Below, one piece after another: positions 1 to 8,970 of a stretch of DNA of 64,000 nt. Source of the stretch: Hyphomonas sp. (GTDB lineage: Bacteria > Pseudomonadota > Alphaproteobacteria > Caulobacterales > Hyphomonadaceae); assembly GCF_017792385.1 (NCBI RefSeq), contig NZ_CP051230.1, forward strand, positions 62,001-126,000, in the 5' to 3' direction. A program made the translations under genes and the position numbers. The stretch's first letter is position 1. Every line of letters starts with the position of its first letter. The notes under the pieces were generated by a model. That model saw nothing but the letters and a program-made list of their open reading frames with translations. It did no database searches and was not told the DNA's origin.

Positions 1-1989
1 GCCGGTCTCGCCGGGGAAATATTCCGCACCGGCATTTGCCCCGCGAAACGACACCATGGGCGGGGTCAGCAGGTTCAGCGTGTCATCCGGCAGGTCCAGA
101 GCCGCCGGGTCCAGGGTTGCCACCAGCGCATCCAGTGCCGCCTTCTGTCGCGCCGCAGGAACCGCCGTCCCGGCCAGATCGGCTTCGCCCGTCTCGGCAT
201 AATGGAAATCATAACCGCCAATCATCTTGGCTGCGGCATTCACCTGATAACGGTGATACAGATAGATCGGCACGATCACCGCCCGCAGGCCCGAACTCGG
301 CTGACCCGTCCGCAACACATCTGCGCCGAACCGGTCCAGCGCCACCTGTCGCACCTGCATTACTTCCGTCAGCGCAGCCACGGGATCGGCGCCATTGTCC
401 CAGACGCTGGCATGCGGGTGCGCCGTCCCCACGCCGCGCCCCTGCGGATCATCGATAAAACGCAGCCCGCCGGCCCGCGCCGATTCCAGCAGCGCATCTC
501 CCGCAGCATCCTCATCCGTCCCGTCCGGATACTGGCGGTACAGCCACATCGTGGCCACCTTGTCCCACTCGCCGATGCCGGTGTCATAGGCAGCGGAGAA
601 ATCGAGATCGCCCGCCTGCCCGATCCGCACCCAGGGCGCCGGATAGTCCATCACCGACGCCCGGTCATTCGATGAGGCCGCAAAATTGTGCGCAAAGCCC
701 AGCGTGTGACCGACCTCATGCGCCGACAGCTGGCGGATGCGTGACAGGGCAATCTCGACGGGGTCGTCTGCCGCACCGGTGCCGGTCTTCGAGGCACCGG
801 CAAGCCCTTCGAAAATCATCCGGTCCTGACGCACGCGCTGGCTGCCCAGAATGACATTCGCCTTCAGCATTTCACCCGTACGCGGATCGGTCAGGCCGCC
901 GCCATAGGACCAGCCCCGGGTCTGGCGGTGCACCCACTGGATCACATTGTAGCGCACATCCAGCGGGTGCGCGCCTTCGGGCAGGACTTCCACACGGTAG
1001 GAGTCCGGAAAGCCTGCCGCCTCGAATGCTTCGGCCCACCAGGATGCGCCTTCGATCAGCGCATTGCGAATTTCCTCCGGCGCGCCGGAATCCACATAGA
1101 AGACGATTGGCTCCTTCGCCGGGCTGCTGTCTGCGCTCGGGTCCTGCTTTTCCAGCCGGAACCGGCGCGCATAGGCCTGGCCGACCTGCCCCGTCAGAGG
1201 CGCCGAGAAATCATAGAAGCCGACATCAATGGCGCCGCTGCGCGGATCAAACCGGCGCGGTGTGTAGCCATCATCCGGCAGGCGCACGAGCGAAGTGTGC
1301 TGCACCAGCGTCACTGAACGCGCATCGGCCGCCGTGGCCCAGACCTCTGATTTCGGCTCGTCACTGGTCAGCGTCAGGAAGGCATCGAGTTCCACATTGT
1401 CCGGAAAGGCCAGTGCCGCGTCCACATCCGGCATGGACAAATCCTTCGACACCTGGAAGGTCCCGCCATCGGGATGCTGTTTCAGCGCCGCCCGCACATC
1501 CATTGTGTCACGGGTCAGGTAGGAGGACAGGTCCACGAGGATCTCCCCCTCCGGCCCGGTGCCCAGGATTTCACCCGACCAGACGAAGCTGCGCGCAAAG
1601 GAATCCCTCACCGCCTTGCGCTCCAGCGGATTGTCGGCGCTCGCGCGATAGGTCCAGTTCTCGATTTCCGCGATGACCCTGTCGCCCACCTGACGGAAGG
1701 CAACGATCTCGCCGGCATTGGCCCGCCCCCGGTCCAGGCCGATGGGATTGGAGCCCAGCCCGGCCGTCAGCCCCGTCGCCTGAATGGCGCGTAGGGCAAC
1801 GCCGTCCTCATCCGGGGCGGGCAGCGCAACCAGGATGCGCCCGCCTTCACCATCCAGATAGAGGTCGACAAAGCCGTCCTTGTGGACCAGCGCCTCGGTT
1901 TCCTCGGTCCAGTCACCTGTCTGCGCCCACGCAACAGGCACAAGCAGCGCCGCCACCAGCGCTCCTGCCAAATTTTTCAATCCCCGCAC
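1..1989 (-). CDS. Secreted zinc-dependent metalloprotease (DUF5117-type), C-terminus cut by window edge
   Basis: A long minus-strand frame with no stop from the window edge to a GTG at 1989. That GTG follows AGAGGT at a 5-base gap, and no ATG start fits. The N-terminus (MRGLKNLAGALVAALLVPVA then WAQ) is a clear signal peptide, so the enzyme is exported. Around residue 424 it has HEVGHTLGFAH, the HExxHxxGxxH zinc site of metzincin-like peptidases, with an MDYP Met-turn-like segment about 25 residues later. Overall layout matches the zinc-dependent metalloproteases that carry DUF5117 and DUF4953 regions. Only 663 residues are visible; the C-terminus lies outside the window. The substrate is unknown; a role in extracellular protein turnover is inferred. 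Confidence 0.85.
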   Translation of the reverse strand, partial: MRGLKNLAGALVAALLVPVAWAQTGDWTEETEALVHKDGFVDLYLDGEGGRILVALPAPDEDGVALRAIQATGLTAGLGSNPIGLDRGRANAGEIVAFRQVGDRVIAEIENWTYRASADNPLERKAVRDSFARSFVWSGEILGTGPEGEILVDLSSYLTRDTMDVRAALKQHPDGGTFQVSKDLSMPDVDAALAFPDNVELDAFLTLTSDEPKSEVWATAADARSVTLVQHTSLVRLPDDGYTPRRFDPRSGAIDVGFYDFSAPLTGQVGQAYARRFRLEKQDPSADSSPAKEPIVFYVDSGAPEEIRNALIEGASWWAEAFEAAGFPDSYRVEVLPEGAHPLDVRYNVIQWVHRQTRGWSYGGGLTDPRTGEMLKANVILGSQRVRQDRMIFEGLAGASKTGTGAADDPVEIALSRIRQLSAHEVGHTLGFAHNFAASSNDRASVMDYPAPWVRIGQAGDLDFSAAYDTGIGEWDKVATMWLYRQYPDGTDEDAAGDALLESARAGGLRFIDDPQGRGVGTAHPHASVWDNGADPVAALTEVMQVRQVALDRFGADVLRTGQPSSGLRAVIVPIYLYHRYQVNAAAKMIGGYDFHYAETGEADLAGTAVPAARQKAALDALVATLDPAALDLPDDTLNLLTPPMVSFRGANAGAEYFPGETG

Positions 1990-2096
1990 GCGGCACCTCT
2001 TCCGATCAGCTGACATCCGGGCGCAGGCTGCCGCAGATCGCAGGGCGGTTCAATCGGTTTCCGGTTCGGCCAGCCTAGCCTGCGCAGCCTGCCGGC

Positions 2097-2570
2097 TCAG
2101 CCATCACAGGTCTGCGTGTCGCGCATGATGCCAACCTTGGTCACCTTGCCACTCTTGTTGTTGACGCCGAAATAGATGTCGCTGTAATCATACAGCGTCT
2201 CATCGCCCTTGGTGACGACGCATTTCGGCTTGCCATAGGCCCCGCGTGCCAGGATCTGTTCCGCCCCGGCGCCAACGCCGATATCGGTGCGATAGCGCGG
2301 ATCGCGGGCAATGATCCAGTAGACCTTTTCGTCTGCCGCAATGACAAGGCCGTCATACGTATAGGTCGTCGCGCGTGTGCCCTCGATGGGCGTGGTGTGC
2401 AGGGGCGTCCCCTTGACGGCGAACAGCTCGATCAGGCTCATGCCCAGCTCGACCTCACCGACGCGCTCCCCCCGCACGATCTGATTGTCCCGCAAATCCG
2501 GCGGCGCACTGGCGCACGCGCCCAGCACGGCTAATCCCGCCATGAATGACAGCTTACGGACCGTCTGCAT
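2097..2570 (-). CDS. Putative lipoprotein of unknown function, 157 aa
   Basis: The N-terminus is basic, then hydrophobic, then ends in VLGAC at residues 15-19, a lipobox, so export and lipid attachment at Cys19 are expected. The mature part has a GEVELGMSLIEL stretch and a TTYTYDGLVI segment. These recall the small beta-rich outer-membrane-assembly-type lipoprotein folds, but I cannot assign a family. It lies downstream of the unrelated acyl-CoA dehydrogenase on the same strand, about 150 bases away, and upstream of the metalloprotease. Function not recognised. Confidence 0.75.
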   Translation of the reverse strand: MQTVRKLSFMAGLAVLGACASAPPDLRDNQIVRGERVGEVELGMSLIELFAVKGTPLHTTPIEGTRATTYTYDGLVIAADEKVYWIIARDPRYRTDIGVGAGAEQILARGAYGKPKCVVTKGDETLYDYSDIYFGVNNKSGKVTKVGIMRDTQTCDG

Positions 2571-2718
2571 CGCGGGCCCTCCTGTTCCTGAACTCTACCA
2601 GGCTCCAACAACAGCGCAGCCACCGCGTCTTGTCCAGACACGGACGGCACCGAATCCCGGCCCACACACCCAAAAACGCTATAAATATCGGTAATGTTCA
2701 GGCGGGCGCGCCGCGCCG

Positions 2719-3858
2719 TCAGTCCTTCAGCATGTCCCGCGAGATGATGACGCGCATGATTTCGTTGGTGCCTTCCAGGATCTGGTGCACGCGCAGATCC
2801 CGCACAATGCGCTCCACGCCATAGTCGGCGAGATAGCCATAGCCGCCATGAATCTGCAGCGCATCATTGGCCACCTTGAAGGCCGTGTCCGTCACGAACC
2901 GCTTCGCCATGGCGCACCAGCGCGTGGCATCCGGCGCCTTGCCGTCCAGCCGCCCGGCGGCCTCATACAGCATCACCCGAGCCGCCTGCAGCTCTGTTTC
3001 CATGTCGGCCAGCTTGAAGGCCGTGTTCTGGAATGTGGCGATCGCCTTGCCGAATTGTTCGCGCTCCTTGGCATAGGCCACCGCCTTGTCCAGCGCCAGC
3101 TGCGCGCCGCCAAGCGCACAGGCGGCAATGTTCAGCCGTCCGCCATCCAGCCCCGCCATCGCGAAGCGGAAGCCATGGCCTTCCTCGCCGATCCGGTTTG
3201 CTGCCGGCACACGCACGCCATCGAGGATGACCTGCCGGGTCGGCTGGCTCTTCCAGCCCATCTTGCGCTCGTTCGCGCCGAAGCTGAGGCCCGGCGTGTC
3301 CTTCTCGATGATGAAGGTGGAGACGCCCTTGGCCCCGTCATCCGATGTGCGCGCCATCAGCACATAGATGTCGGACGTTCCGGCGCCCGAGATGAATTGC
3401 TTCGTGCCGCTGATGACATAGTCGTCGCCATCGCGCACGGCCCGCGTCTTCAGGCTCGCCGCATCCGATCCCGCACCCGGCTCGGTCAGGCAATAGGACG
3501 CGATCAGCTCCATCGAGGTCAGCCGCGGCAGCCAGGCCGCGCGCTGTTCGTCAGAGCCGAACGTGTCGATCATCCAGCTCGCCATGTTGTGGATCGAGAT
3601 GAAGGCCGCGGTCGATACATCGCCATAGGAAAGCTGTTCGAAGATCAGCGCCGCATCGGTCCGGGTCAGCGCGCTGCCGCCCACATCATCGCGCACATAG
3701 ATGCCGGCAAAGCCCAGTTCTGCGGCCTGTTTGATGACATCAACCGGGAAATGGCTGTCGCGGTCCCAGGCCTCGGAATGGGGCATCAATTGATCTTCCG
3801 CGAATTTGCGGGCCATGTCCCGGATCATCACCTGTTCGTCGGAAAACAAAGCACTCAT
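2719..3858 (-). CDS. Acyl-CoA dehydrogenase, isobutyryl-CoA dehydrogenase (ACAD8) type
   Basis: FAD-dependent alpha,beta-dehydrogenation of a short branched acyl-CoA, most likely isobutyryl-CoA in valine breakdown. The 379 aa have the normal family length. Sequence signatures resemble mammalian ACAD8 closely: SIHNMASWMIDTFG, SYCLTEPGAGSDAASL, GWKSQPTRQVI, and a C-terminal HQILEGTNEIMR in which Glu362 is at the usual catalytic-base position. I start at ATG 3858 (MSALFSDEQ); a longer frame opens only with TTG at 3912 and adds an unlike basic stretch. It is divergent from the GNAT gene with about 60 bases between them. A 3-hydroxyisobutyrate-dehydrogenase-like gene at 18807 could serve the same pathway, but the two are not linked. 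Confidence 0.9.
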   Translation of the reverse strand: MSALFSDEQVMIRDMARKFAEDQLMPHSEAWDRDSHFPVDVIKQAAELGFAGIYVRDDVGGSALTRTDAALIFEQLSYGDVSTAAFISIHNMASWMIDTFGSDEQRAAWLPRLTSMELIASYCLTEPGAGSDAASLKTRAVRDGDDYVISGTKQFISGAGTSDIYVLMARTSDDGAKGVSTFIIEKDTPGLSFGANERKMGWKSQPTRQVILDGVRVPAANRIGEEGHGFRFAMAGLDGGRLNIAACALGGAQLALDKAVAYAKEREQFGKAIATFQNTAFKLADMETELQAARVMLYEAAGRLDGKAPDATRWCAMAKRFVTDTAFKVANDALQIHGGYGYLADYGVERIVRDLRVHQILEGTNEIMRVIISRDMLKD

Positions 3859-3918
3859 TGTTAATGTCCCGCTTTTTCGCTTAAGAAGTTTCAAACGGAA
3901 TTGATTGGGCAACGCCGA

Positions 3919-4461
3919 ATGTCAATGCAACAGGCCAGCACAGCTTATGGAATAGACGGGGCGACCGCTTCCGATCTTGCGACGCTGATCGAGGTGGATC
4001 GCGCCGCCAGCACGCTGTTTGCGCCGACAGGCCTCCTGTCGGAAGAGGCGCTGGCAGACCATGTGCCGCTGGACGTCCTCGCCCATGCCGCCGGCACCGG
4101 GGACCTGTTCACTGCCCGCGCCGGCAGCGGCATTCCGGTCGGCTTCGCGCTGGTCTCGCTACGCGGCGGCACACTCTATCTCGACCAGATCAGCGTCCAT
4201 CCCGATCATGGCCGCCAGGGGCTGGGCGCGGCCCTGCTGGGCCGGGTGGTTGACGAGGCCAGGACCCGGAAACTGCGCCGGGTCACCCTGTCCACCTTCC
4301 GCGACCTGCCCTGGAACGGCCCCTTCTATGCCCGCCATGGCTTTCGCGAGATCAAGCGCAGCGACATGGCCGACTGGATGCTGGACCTGGAACGCATCCA
4401 GGCCGAGGATCTGGACATCTCGAAACGCTGTTTCATGGTGCGTAAACTTGGCTGGTTGTAG
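3919..4461 (+). CDS. GNAT-family N-acetyltransferase
   Basis: Acetyl-CoA-dependent N-acetyltransferase, substrate unknown. The core is recognisable: the central strand LYLDQISVHPDHGRQGLGAAL contains the acetyl-CoA pyrophosphate loop (RQGLGAAL), followed by a helix and the FYARHGF motif typical of the last strand. The start is one of two ATGs at 3919 or 3925; the frame also extends to a TTG at 3901, which would overlap the divergent promoter. 180 aa is a normal length. hemB follows 30 bases later on the same strand, so the two may be co-transcribed. Confidence 0.8.
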   Translation: MSMQQASTAYGIDGATASDLATLIEVDRAASTLFAPTGLLSEEALADHVPLDVLAHAAGTGDLFTARAGSGIPVGFALVSLRGGTLYLDQISVHPDHGRQGLGAALLGRVVDEARTRKLRRVTLSTFRDLPWNGPFYARHGFREIKRSDMADWMLDLERIQAEDLDISKRCFMVRKLGWL

Positions 4462-4491
4462 CCAGCGCCATTTTCGACCATTGAGGCAGCC

Positions 4492-5490
4492 ATGACCCAG
4501 TTTCCCCAAGCCTTCCCGGCCACCCGCATGCGCCGCCTGCGCCAGGCGCCCTGGATCCGCTCGCTCGCGGGCGAGAACGTCCTCACCCCCTCAGACCTGA
4601 TCTGGGCCGTCTTCGTGCATGAGGGCGAGGATCGCTTGCCCGTCGGTTCCCTACCCGGCATTGACCGGCTCAGCGTCAAGGATGCCGCAAAGGCGGCCGT
4701 GCGGGCGCGGGAACTCGGCATCCCGGCGATCGCGCTGTTTCCCTATATCGGCCCCGACGGCAAGGACGAGACCGGCTCCGGCGCGCTCGACCCGGACGGG
4801 CTCGTCCCCCGCGCGCTCAAGGCCATGAAGGATGCCGCGCCGGAAGTCGGCCTGATCACCGATGTCGCGCTCGACGCCTATACAAGCCACGGCCATGACG
4901 GCCTGCTGGACGCCGACGGCACCATCCCGAATGATGCGACCACGGAAAAACTGGTCCGGCAGGCTCTGGTCCATGTCGGCGCGGGCGCGGATGTCGTCGC
5001 GCCCTCAGATATGATGGATGGCCGCATCGGCGCGATCCGTACCGCGTTCGAGGACGAAGGCTTCACCAACCAGATGATCCTCGCCTACGCTGCCAAATAT
5101 GCCAGCGGCTTCTACGGCCCCTATCGCGATGCTATCGGCTCGGCGGCGGCGCTGAAGGGCGACAAGAAGACCTATCAGCAGGATCCCGCCAATTCGGACG
5201 AGGCCCTGCGGGAGGTGGCGCTCGACCTGGCCGAGGGCGCCGACATGGTCATGGTCAAGCCCGGCCTTCCGTATCTGGACATTGTCCAGCGCGTCTCCTC
5301 CACCTTCGGTGTGCCGACCATCGCCTACCAGGTCTCCGGCGAATACGCCCAGATCAAGGCCGCCGCCCGGAATGGCTGGATCGACGGCGACCGCGTGATG
5401 ATGGAGTCGCTCATCTGCTTCAAACGCGCCGGCGCCAGTGGCGTGATCACCTACTTCGCGGAAGAGGCTGCGGAGACTTTGAACGGGTAA
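4492..5490 (+). CDS. hemB: Delta-aminolevulinic acid dehydratase (porphobilinogen synthase)
   Basis: Condenses two 5-aminolevulinate molecules to porphobilinogen in heme and tetrapyrrole synthesis; cytosolic, usually octameric. The 332 aa are full length. The two Schiff-base lysines are visible: K202 in LAYAAKYASGFYGPY and K256 in MVMVKPGLPYLD. The active-site metal region reads DVALDAYTSHGHDG (residues 124-137). The three cysteines of the zinc-type enzyme are replaced by Ala126, Asp128 and Asp136, which marks the magnesium/potassium-dependent class. It starts at ATG 4492 after GAGG. Neighbours give no pathway link. Confidence 0.97.
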   Translation: MTQFPQAFPATRMRRLRQAPWIRSLAGENVLTPSDLIWAVFVHEGEDRLPVGSLPGIDRLSVKDAAKAAVRARELGIPAIALFPYIGPDGKDETGSGALDPDGLVPRALKAMKDAAPEVGLITDVALDAYTSHGHDGLLDADGTIPNDATTEKLVRQALVHVGAGADVVAPSDMMDGRIGAIRTAFEDEGFTNQMILAYAAKYASGFYGPYRDAIGSAAALKGDKKTYQQDPANSDEALREVALDLAEGADMVMVKPGLPYLDIVQRVSSTFGVPTIAYQVSGEYAQIKAAARNGWIDGDRVMMESLICFKRAGASGVITYFAEEAAETLNG

Positions 5491-5515
5491 GCCAGCATGG
5501 CGCGGAGTAGACACC

Positions 5516-5917
5516 ATGAAAGTGAACGCACTCGACCATATCAACATTGTCACCGATGACTTGGCTGGCACGGTCCGGTTCTTCGTCGACATTTTCGGAC
5601 TGGACGTCCGCGACGCGCCGCCACCTCTGCCGCCCGAACAATTCCAATGGCTCTATGATGAGAGCAACCGCGCCATTTTCCATATCGTGTCAAAAGCCGC
5701 GAAACAGGCCTATCCGCGCGAGACGCCTATAGGTGGTCTGACCGGCGCCATCCACCACGTCGCCCTCTCATGCAGCGGATACGAAACCTTCACTGAGAAG
5801 CTCCAGGCCCACAACATCGAATACCGTACAAACACCGTCGCCTCGGCCAATCTCCGTCAGATATTCTTCACCGAACCGAATGGTGTTCTGCTGGAGCTGA
5901 ATTTCAGACAGGATTAG
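5516..5917 (+). CDS. VOC-family (glyoxalase/dioxygenase fold) protein
   Basis: 133 aa with a typical vicinal-oxygen-chelate layout. The first beta-alpha-beta-beta-beta module begins LDHINIVTDDLAGTVRFF and the second begins AIHHVALSCSGYETF; it ends with the strand ILPNGVLLELNF-like segment (residues EPNGVLLELNF). The candidate metal ligands are the His of LDHI, the His of HHVAL and the Glu of LLELN, as in lactoylglutathione-lyase-like enzymes. The substrate cannot be inferred. It starts at ATG 5516 after GGAG, 25 bases behind hemB, and may be read through from it. Confidence 0.85.
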   Translation: MKVNALDHINIVTDDLAGTVRFFVDIFGLDVRDAPPPLPPEQFQWLYDESNRAIFHIVSKAAKQAYPRETPIGGLTGAIHHVALSCSGYETFTEKLQAHNIEYRTNTVASANLRQIFFTEPNGVLLELNFRQD

Positions 5918-5947
5918 CCGACACGAAGTGTTACCTGCTGCCACCCG

Positions 5948-6829
5948 CTACCCCGCCAGCCGCAGGCGCGGCGGCCGTACCGGCACTGTGGCGGCGCGCT
6001 GGCTGATGAGGACCGAGGCGAGGATAATGCCGGTGGCGGCAACCTGCCCGGGGCTGAGGGCCTGACCGAGAAACACCCAGCCCAGCAGCACGGCGGACAC
6101 GGGGCTGAGAAAGCCCAGCGTCGAGATAGCCGACGGCGCGATCCGGTCCACACCGCGAAACCAGACCGCATAGGTCAACGCAGCCCCGATCAGGCCGAGA
6201 TAGGCCATGCCGCCCCAATTCCGCATCGTGAAGACCGGCACATCCGGCTCGACCACCAGCGCCACTGGCACCAGCAACAGACCACCCGCCGTCAACTGCC
6301 AGGCCGTGAAGGTCAGCAGCGGCACCGGCGGGCGCCAGCGACGGCTGAGCACGGTTCCACCGGCCATCGCCAGCGCTGCGCCGATCCCGGCCGCGATGCC
6401 GACCGGATCCAGCGCCGCCGTCGGCGTCAGCAGGAGCAGCGCCACGCCGCCCATGCCCAGCACCGCCGCAAACACGGCCAGGAAGCGGACCGGAATGCCC
6501 AGCACCAGGCGAGACAGGAACACGACGGCCAGCGCCTGCACCGCCCCGACCGTGGCCGCAACGCCGCCCGGCAGGCGATAGGCCGATACGAACAGCAGCG
6601 CCCAGAAGATCGCGAAGTTCAGCGCCCCCAGAACCAGGATCCGTCCGAGCCAGTCCCGCCCCGGCAACTGGCGTACCAGCGCCAAGAGTAGAAGACCTGC
6701 CGGCAAGGCCCGCAGCGCGGCAATCGTCAGCGGTATATCCGGCGGCAGGAATTCGGTCGTGACAATATAGGTGCTGCCCCAGACAATGGGCGCAGTTGCA
6801 GTCAGAAGGAGATCGGATTTCGTCGGCAT
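5948..6829 (-). CDS. EamA/DMT-family inner-membrane transporter
   Basis: 293 aa made of two internally similar halves of five hydrophobic segments each, the ten-TM EamA layout of drug/metabolite exporters. The opening is IVWGSTYIVTTEFLPPDIPL, the hallmark first helix. The second half contains the AALTYAVWFRGVDRIAPSA signature followed by LSPVSAVLLGWVFLGQ. Such proteins often export amino acids or metabolites, but the substrate is not predictable here. ATG 6829 is preceded by AGGAAAG. It follows the cyclase gene on the same strand with about 44 bases between, so the two may form a unit (cyclase then exporter). Confidence 0.9.
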   Translation of the reverse strand: MPTKSDLLLTATAPIVWGSTYIVTTEFLPPDIPLTIAALRALPAGLLLLALVRQLPGRDWLGRILVLGALNFAIFWALLFVSAYRLPGGVAATVGAVQALAVVFLSRLVLGIPVRFLAVFAAVLGMGGVALLLLTPTAALDPVGIAAGIGAALAMAGGTVLSRRWRPPVPLLTFTAWQLTAGGLLLVPVALVVEPDVPVFTMRNWGGMAYLGLIGAALTYAVWFRGVDRIAPSAISTLGFLSPVSAVLLGWVFLGQALSPGQVAATGIILASVLISQRAATVPVRPPRLRLAG

Positions 6830-6873
6830 GATGACTTTCCTCGGGAATGATCCGGCGCGCGGCAGCGGCCCGT

Positions 6874-7869
6874 TCAGTGGTCCCCGGTCAGGGGAAAGGC
6901 GATGGGGCGCATCGGGGCGGCATCCGCGCCGCGCAGCTTGAGCGATCCACCGATAAAGGCGAATTCGAACACCTGGTCATTGGCCAGGTCTTCCAGGAAA
7001 ACGAGTTCCATGATCGGCACCCCCATCTGCGCAAGGAGATAGGTGTGCAACGGCACATAATTGGTCTCGATCTCGGACGGGAACGCCTCGAAGCTGAGAT
7101 TGTCCGCCCCAAGGATCATCGCGCCGCCCTCCTCGACAAGGAATTTCGCAGCCTCCAGGCCAAGGCCCGGCGGGTTGGCCATGTAGCGGTGGGTCTCTTC
7201 ATAAACCTGCATCCGACCGGTCCGGATCAGAACGACATCTCCGCTGCGAAGATCCGTACCCTGCCGGTCAAGCGCAGCCTCGATGTCGGCCCGCGTGATA
7301 CGGTAACCATCCGGCAGCATGTCGAGGCCTTTTGCGGCGGCCACATCCACCAGCACGCCGCGCGCCACGACCGGCGGGATCGTCTCGGCGCCGGTCTTCG
7401 TCCATCCCCGGTCGCCCAGATGTTCCTCGGCGCGGAAGCCATTATAGATTTGTCCGCCAATGCCGAAATGGTTGAACGCATCGATATGCGTGCCGGTATG
7501 GGTGTACATGGAAATGGCCGAGCCGGTGTAACCGACATGGGCGTTCATCTCTGGGCCCACGCCCATCGGATCGTCGATCTCCGTGCCGTGCGGCGTGTGG
7601 GTCATCCAGATCTGGTAGTGCGGATCCCCGGCCGCCTGCCAGCTGGGCATGCCGACAAAATAGTCCACCGACAGGTCATAGACGCGTTCGGCCGACACGC
7701 GGGACATGATCTCCGCGCGCGAGGCCGGTGTGATCAGGTTCAGGCGGCCGCGTTCATCCTCCGCGCCCCAGGGGCTCTCGCCGACCCGGTCCTGTGCCAC
7801 GGCTGCGCCAGCCAGCGCGGGCGCGGCCAGCAGGGCGGCCAGGATGTGTGTGATGGTCCGGAATGTCAT
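6874..7869 (-). CDS. Secreted cyclase-family (kynurenine-formamidase-like) metal-dependent hydrolase
   Basis: 331 aa with a signal peptide (MTFRTITHILAALLAAPALA then GAAVAQ). The mature protein carries the cyclase-family metal motif HTGTHIDAFNHFG (HxGTHxDxxxH) that binds divalent metal in KynB-type formamidases. A second conserved region is NYVPLHTYLLAQMGVPIMEL near the C-terminus. The family hydrolyses N-formylkynurenine or cyclic amides/lactones; which one applies here is unknown. ATG 7869 follows AGGAG at a 6-base gap. It is divergent from a LysR regulator, with a T-N11-A palindrome in the shared promoter, so LysR control of this gene is likely. Confidence 0.87.
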   Translation of the reverse strand: MTFRTITHILAALLAAPALAGAAVAQDRVGESPWGAEDERGRLNLITPASRAEIMSRVSAERVYDLSVDYFVGMPSWQAAGDPHYQIWMTHTPHGTEIDDPMGVGPEMNAHVGYTGSAISMYTHTGTHIDAFNHFGIGGQIYNGFRAEEHLGDRGWTKTGAETIPPVVARGVLVDVAAAKGLDMLPDGYRITRADIEAALDRQGTDLRSGDVVLIRTGRMQVYEETHRYMANPPGLGLEAAKFLVEEGGAMILGADNLSFEAFPSEIETNYVPLHTYLLAQMGVPIMELVFLEDLANDQVFEFAFIGGSLKLRGADAAPMRPIAFPLTGDH

Positions 7870-7911
7870 GTCAGGCTCCTTCGGCTTCGTCTGGCCGGAA
7901 GTTGGAGCTTT

Positions 7912-7924
7912 TCACCACAGGTGA
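7912..7924. promoter_or_regulatory. Candidate LysR operator in a divergent promoter
   Basis: TCACC-ACA-GGTGA is a perfect 5-3-5 inverted repeat that fits the T-N11-A LysR box. It lies in the 98-base gap between the divergent cyclase and LysR genes, where autoregulated LysR proteins normally bind. Binding is inferred. Confidence 0.5.
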
Positions 7925-7967
7925 TAATTGCTGGAATGATCGAAAGACTGTTTCCTGTGAGTGGACA

Positions 7968-8870
7968 ATGGACCGTTTCTCCAGCCTGACCGTGTTCCGG
8001 CGCGTCATCGAATGCGGCAGCTTCAGCGCCGCCGCCCGTGACCTGAACTATTCCAATGCCGCAGTCAGCAAGATGGTGAAGGATCTCGAAGCCGAGCTTG
8101 GCGCGCAGCTGATCGTGCGCACCACCCGCTCGCTGCACCTCACCGACATCGGCAGGACCTATTTCGACCAGGTGTCGGACCTGCTGGACGGGCTCGCCGC
8201 CGCCGATGAACAGGTCCGGGCCGAAACCGGCACGCCGCGTGGCCGACTGCGGGTCGCCGCGCCCATGTCCTTCGGGCTCGCCACGGTGGCGCACATGTTG
8301 CCGCGGTTTGCAGCGCGCCATCCGGAAATCCGGATCGACCTGGTCATGAATGACCGTTTCGTTGATCTCGTCGATGAGGGCTTCGACCTGGCGATCCGCG
8401 GCGGCGCGCTTGCGGATTCCAGCCTCAGGGCCCGCAAGCTGCACGATATCAGGCGCGTCCTCTGCGCGGCGCCGGACTATCTGTCTCGTCACGCCCCGCC
8501 TGCCACTCCGGAGGATCTGGCGAGCCATGCCGGCCTCGTCTACACCGGCGCACAAACGCCCGATGTCTGGCATCTGCGGCAGGGCGTCCGGCAGGCCGCC
8601 ATTCCCGTCCGGTCCGTATTCCGCGCCAACAGCTCCCTAGCGGTGCGCGAGGCCGCGCTGTCCGGGCTCGGCGTTGCGCTGGTGCCGGATCTCTATGTCC
8701 GCGATGCCCTGTCATCGGGCACGCTGGTGCAGATCCTGCCCGATTGGGAAGGGGCGCCACAGGCCCTTCACGCCCTCTACCCGGCGCATCGCGAACAATC
8801 CCTGAAACACCGGTTGCTGATCGATTTCCTGGTCGGGGAGTTCGCCGCGCTCGGGCCGGCACCTGCCTGA
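7968..8870 (+). CDS. LysR-family transcriptional regulator
   Basis: 300 aa with the standard build: an N-terminal winged helix-turn-helix (MDRFSSLTVFRRVIECGSFS then AAARDLNYSNAAVSKMVKDL, residues 1-60) and a C-terminal periplasmic-binding-like effector domain. The latter contains GRLRVAAPMSFGLATVAHMLP and the DLAIRGGALADSSLRARKL region of the AaeR/CrgA-like branch. Start ATG 7968 is chosen because the HTH begins there; the frame is open further upstream but unlike the family. It is probably autoregulated and controls the divergent cyclase gene; the flavodoxin-fold gene downstream could also be a target, as quinone or aromatic effectors are common in this branch. Confidence 0.92.
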   Translation: MDRFSSLTVFRRVIECGSFSAAARDLNYSNAAVSKMVKDLEAELGAQLIVRTTRSLHLTDIGRTYFDQVSDLLDGLAAADEQVRAETGTPRGRLRVAAPMSFGLATVAHMLPRFAARHPEIRIDLVMNDRFVDLVDEGFDLAIRGGALADSSLRARKLHDIRRVLCAAPDYLSRHAPPATPEDLASHAGLVYTGAQTPDVWHLRQGVRQAAIPVRSVFRANSSLAVREAALSGLGVALVPDLYVRDALSSGTLVQILPDWEGAPQALHALYPAHREQSLKHRLLIDFLVGEFAALGPAPA

Positions 8871-8940
8871 TCCGATTGTTCGCTCCCGGTAAAAAGCCTT
8901 GTTCCCGAACGGGCACTTATCCGGCTGGCCCGGATGACTA

Positions 8941-8957
8941 GTTTGGCCTCCCCAAAC
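8941..8957. promoter_or_regulatory. Inverted repeat upstream of the flavodoxin-fold gene
   Basis: GTTTGG-CCTCC-CCAAAC is a perfect 6-5-6 inverted repeat 13 bases before the start codon at 8971. It contains nested T-N11-A spacings and so could be a LysR site for the adjacent regulator. It could also be a simple hairpin over the leader. Confidence 0.4.
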
Positions 8958-8970
8958 ACTGGAGAGCGTC

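Noticed and set aside
2785..3864. 359-aa plus-strand open frame opposite the acyl-CoA dehydrogenase
   Set aside because: Antisense artefact; the dehydrogenase on the minus strand has all family motifs.
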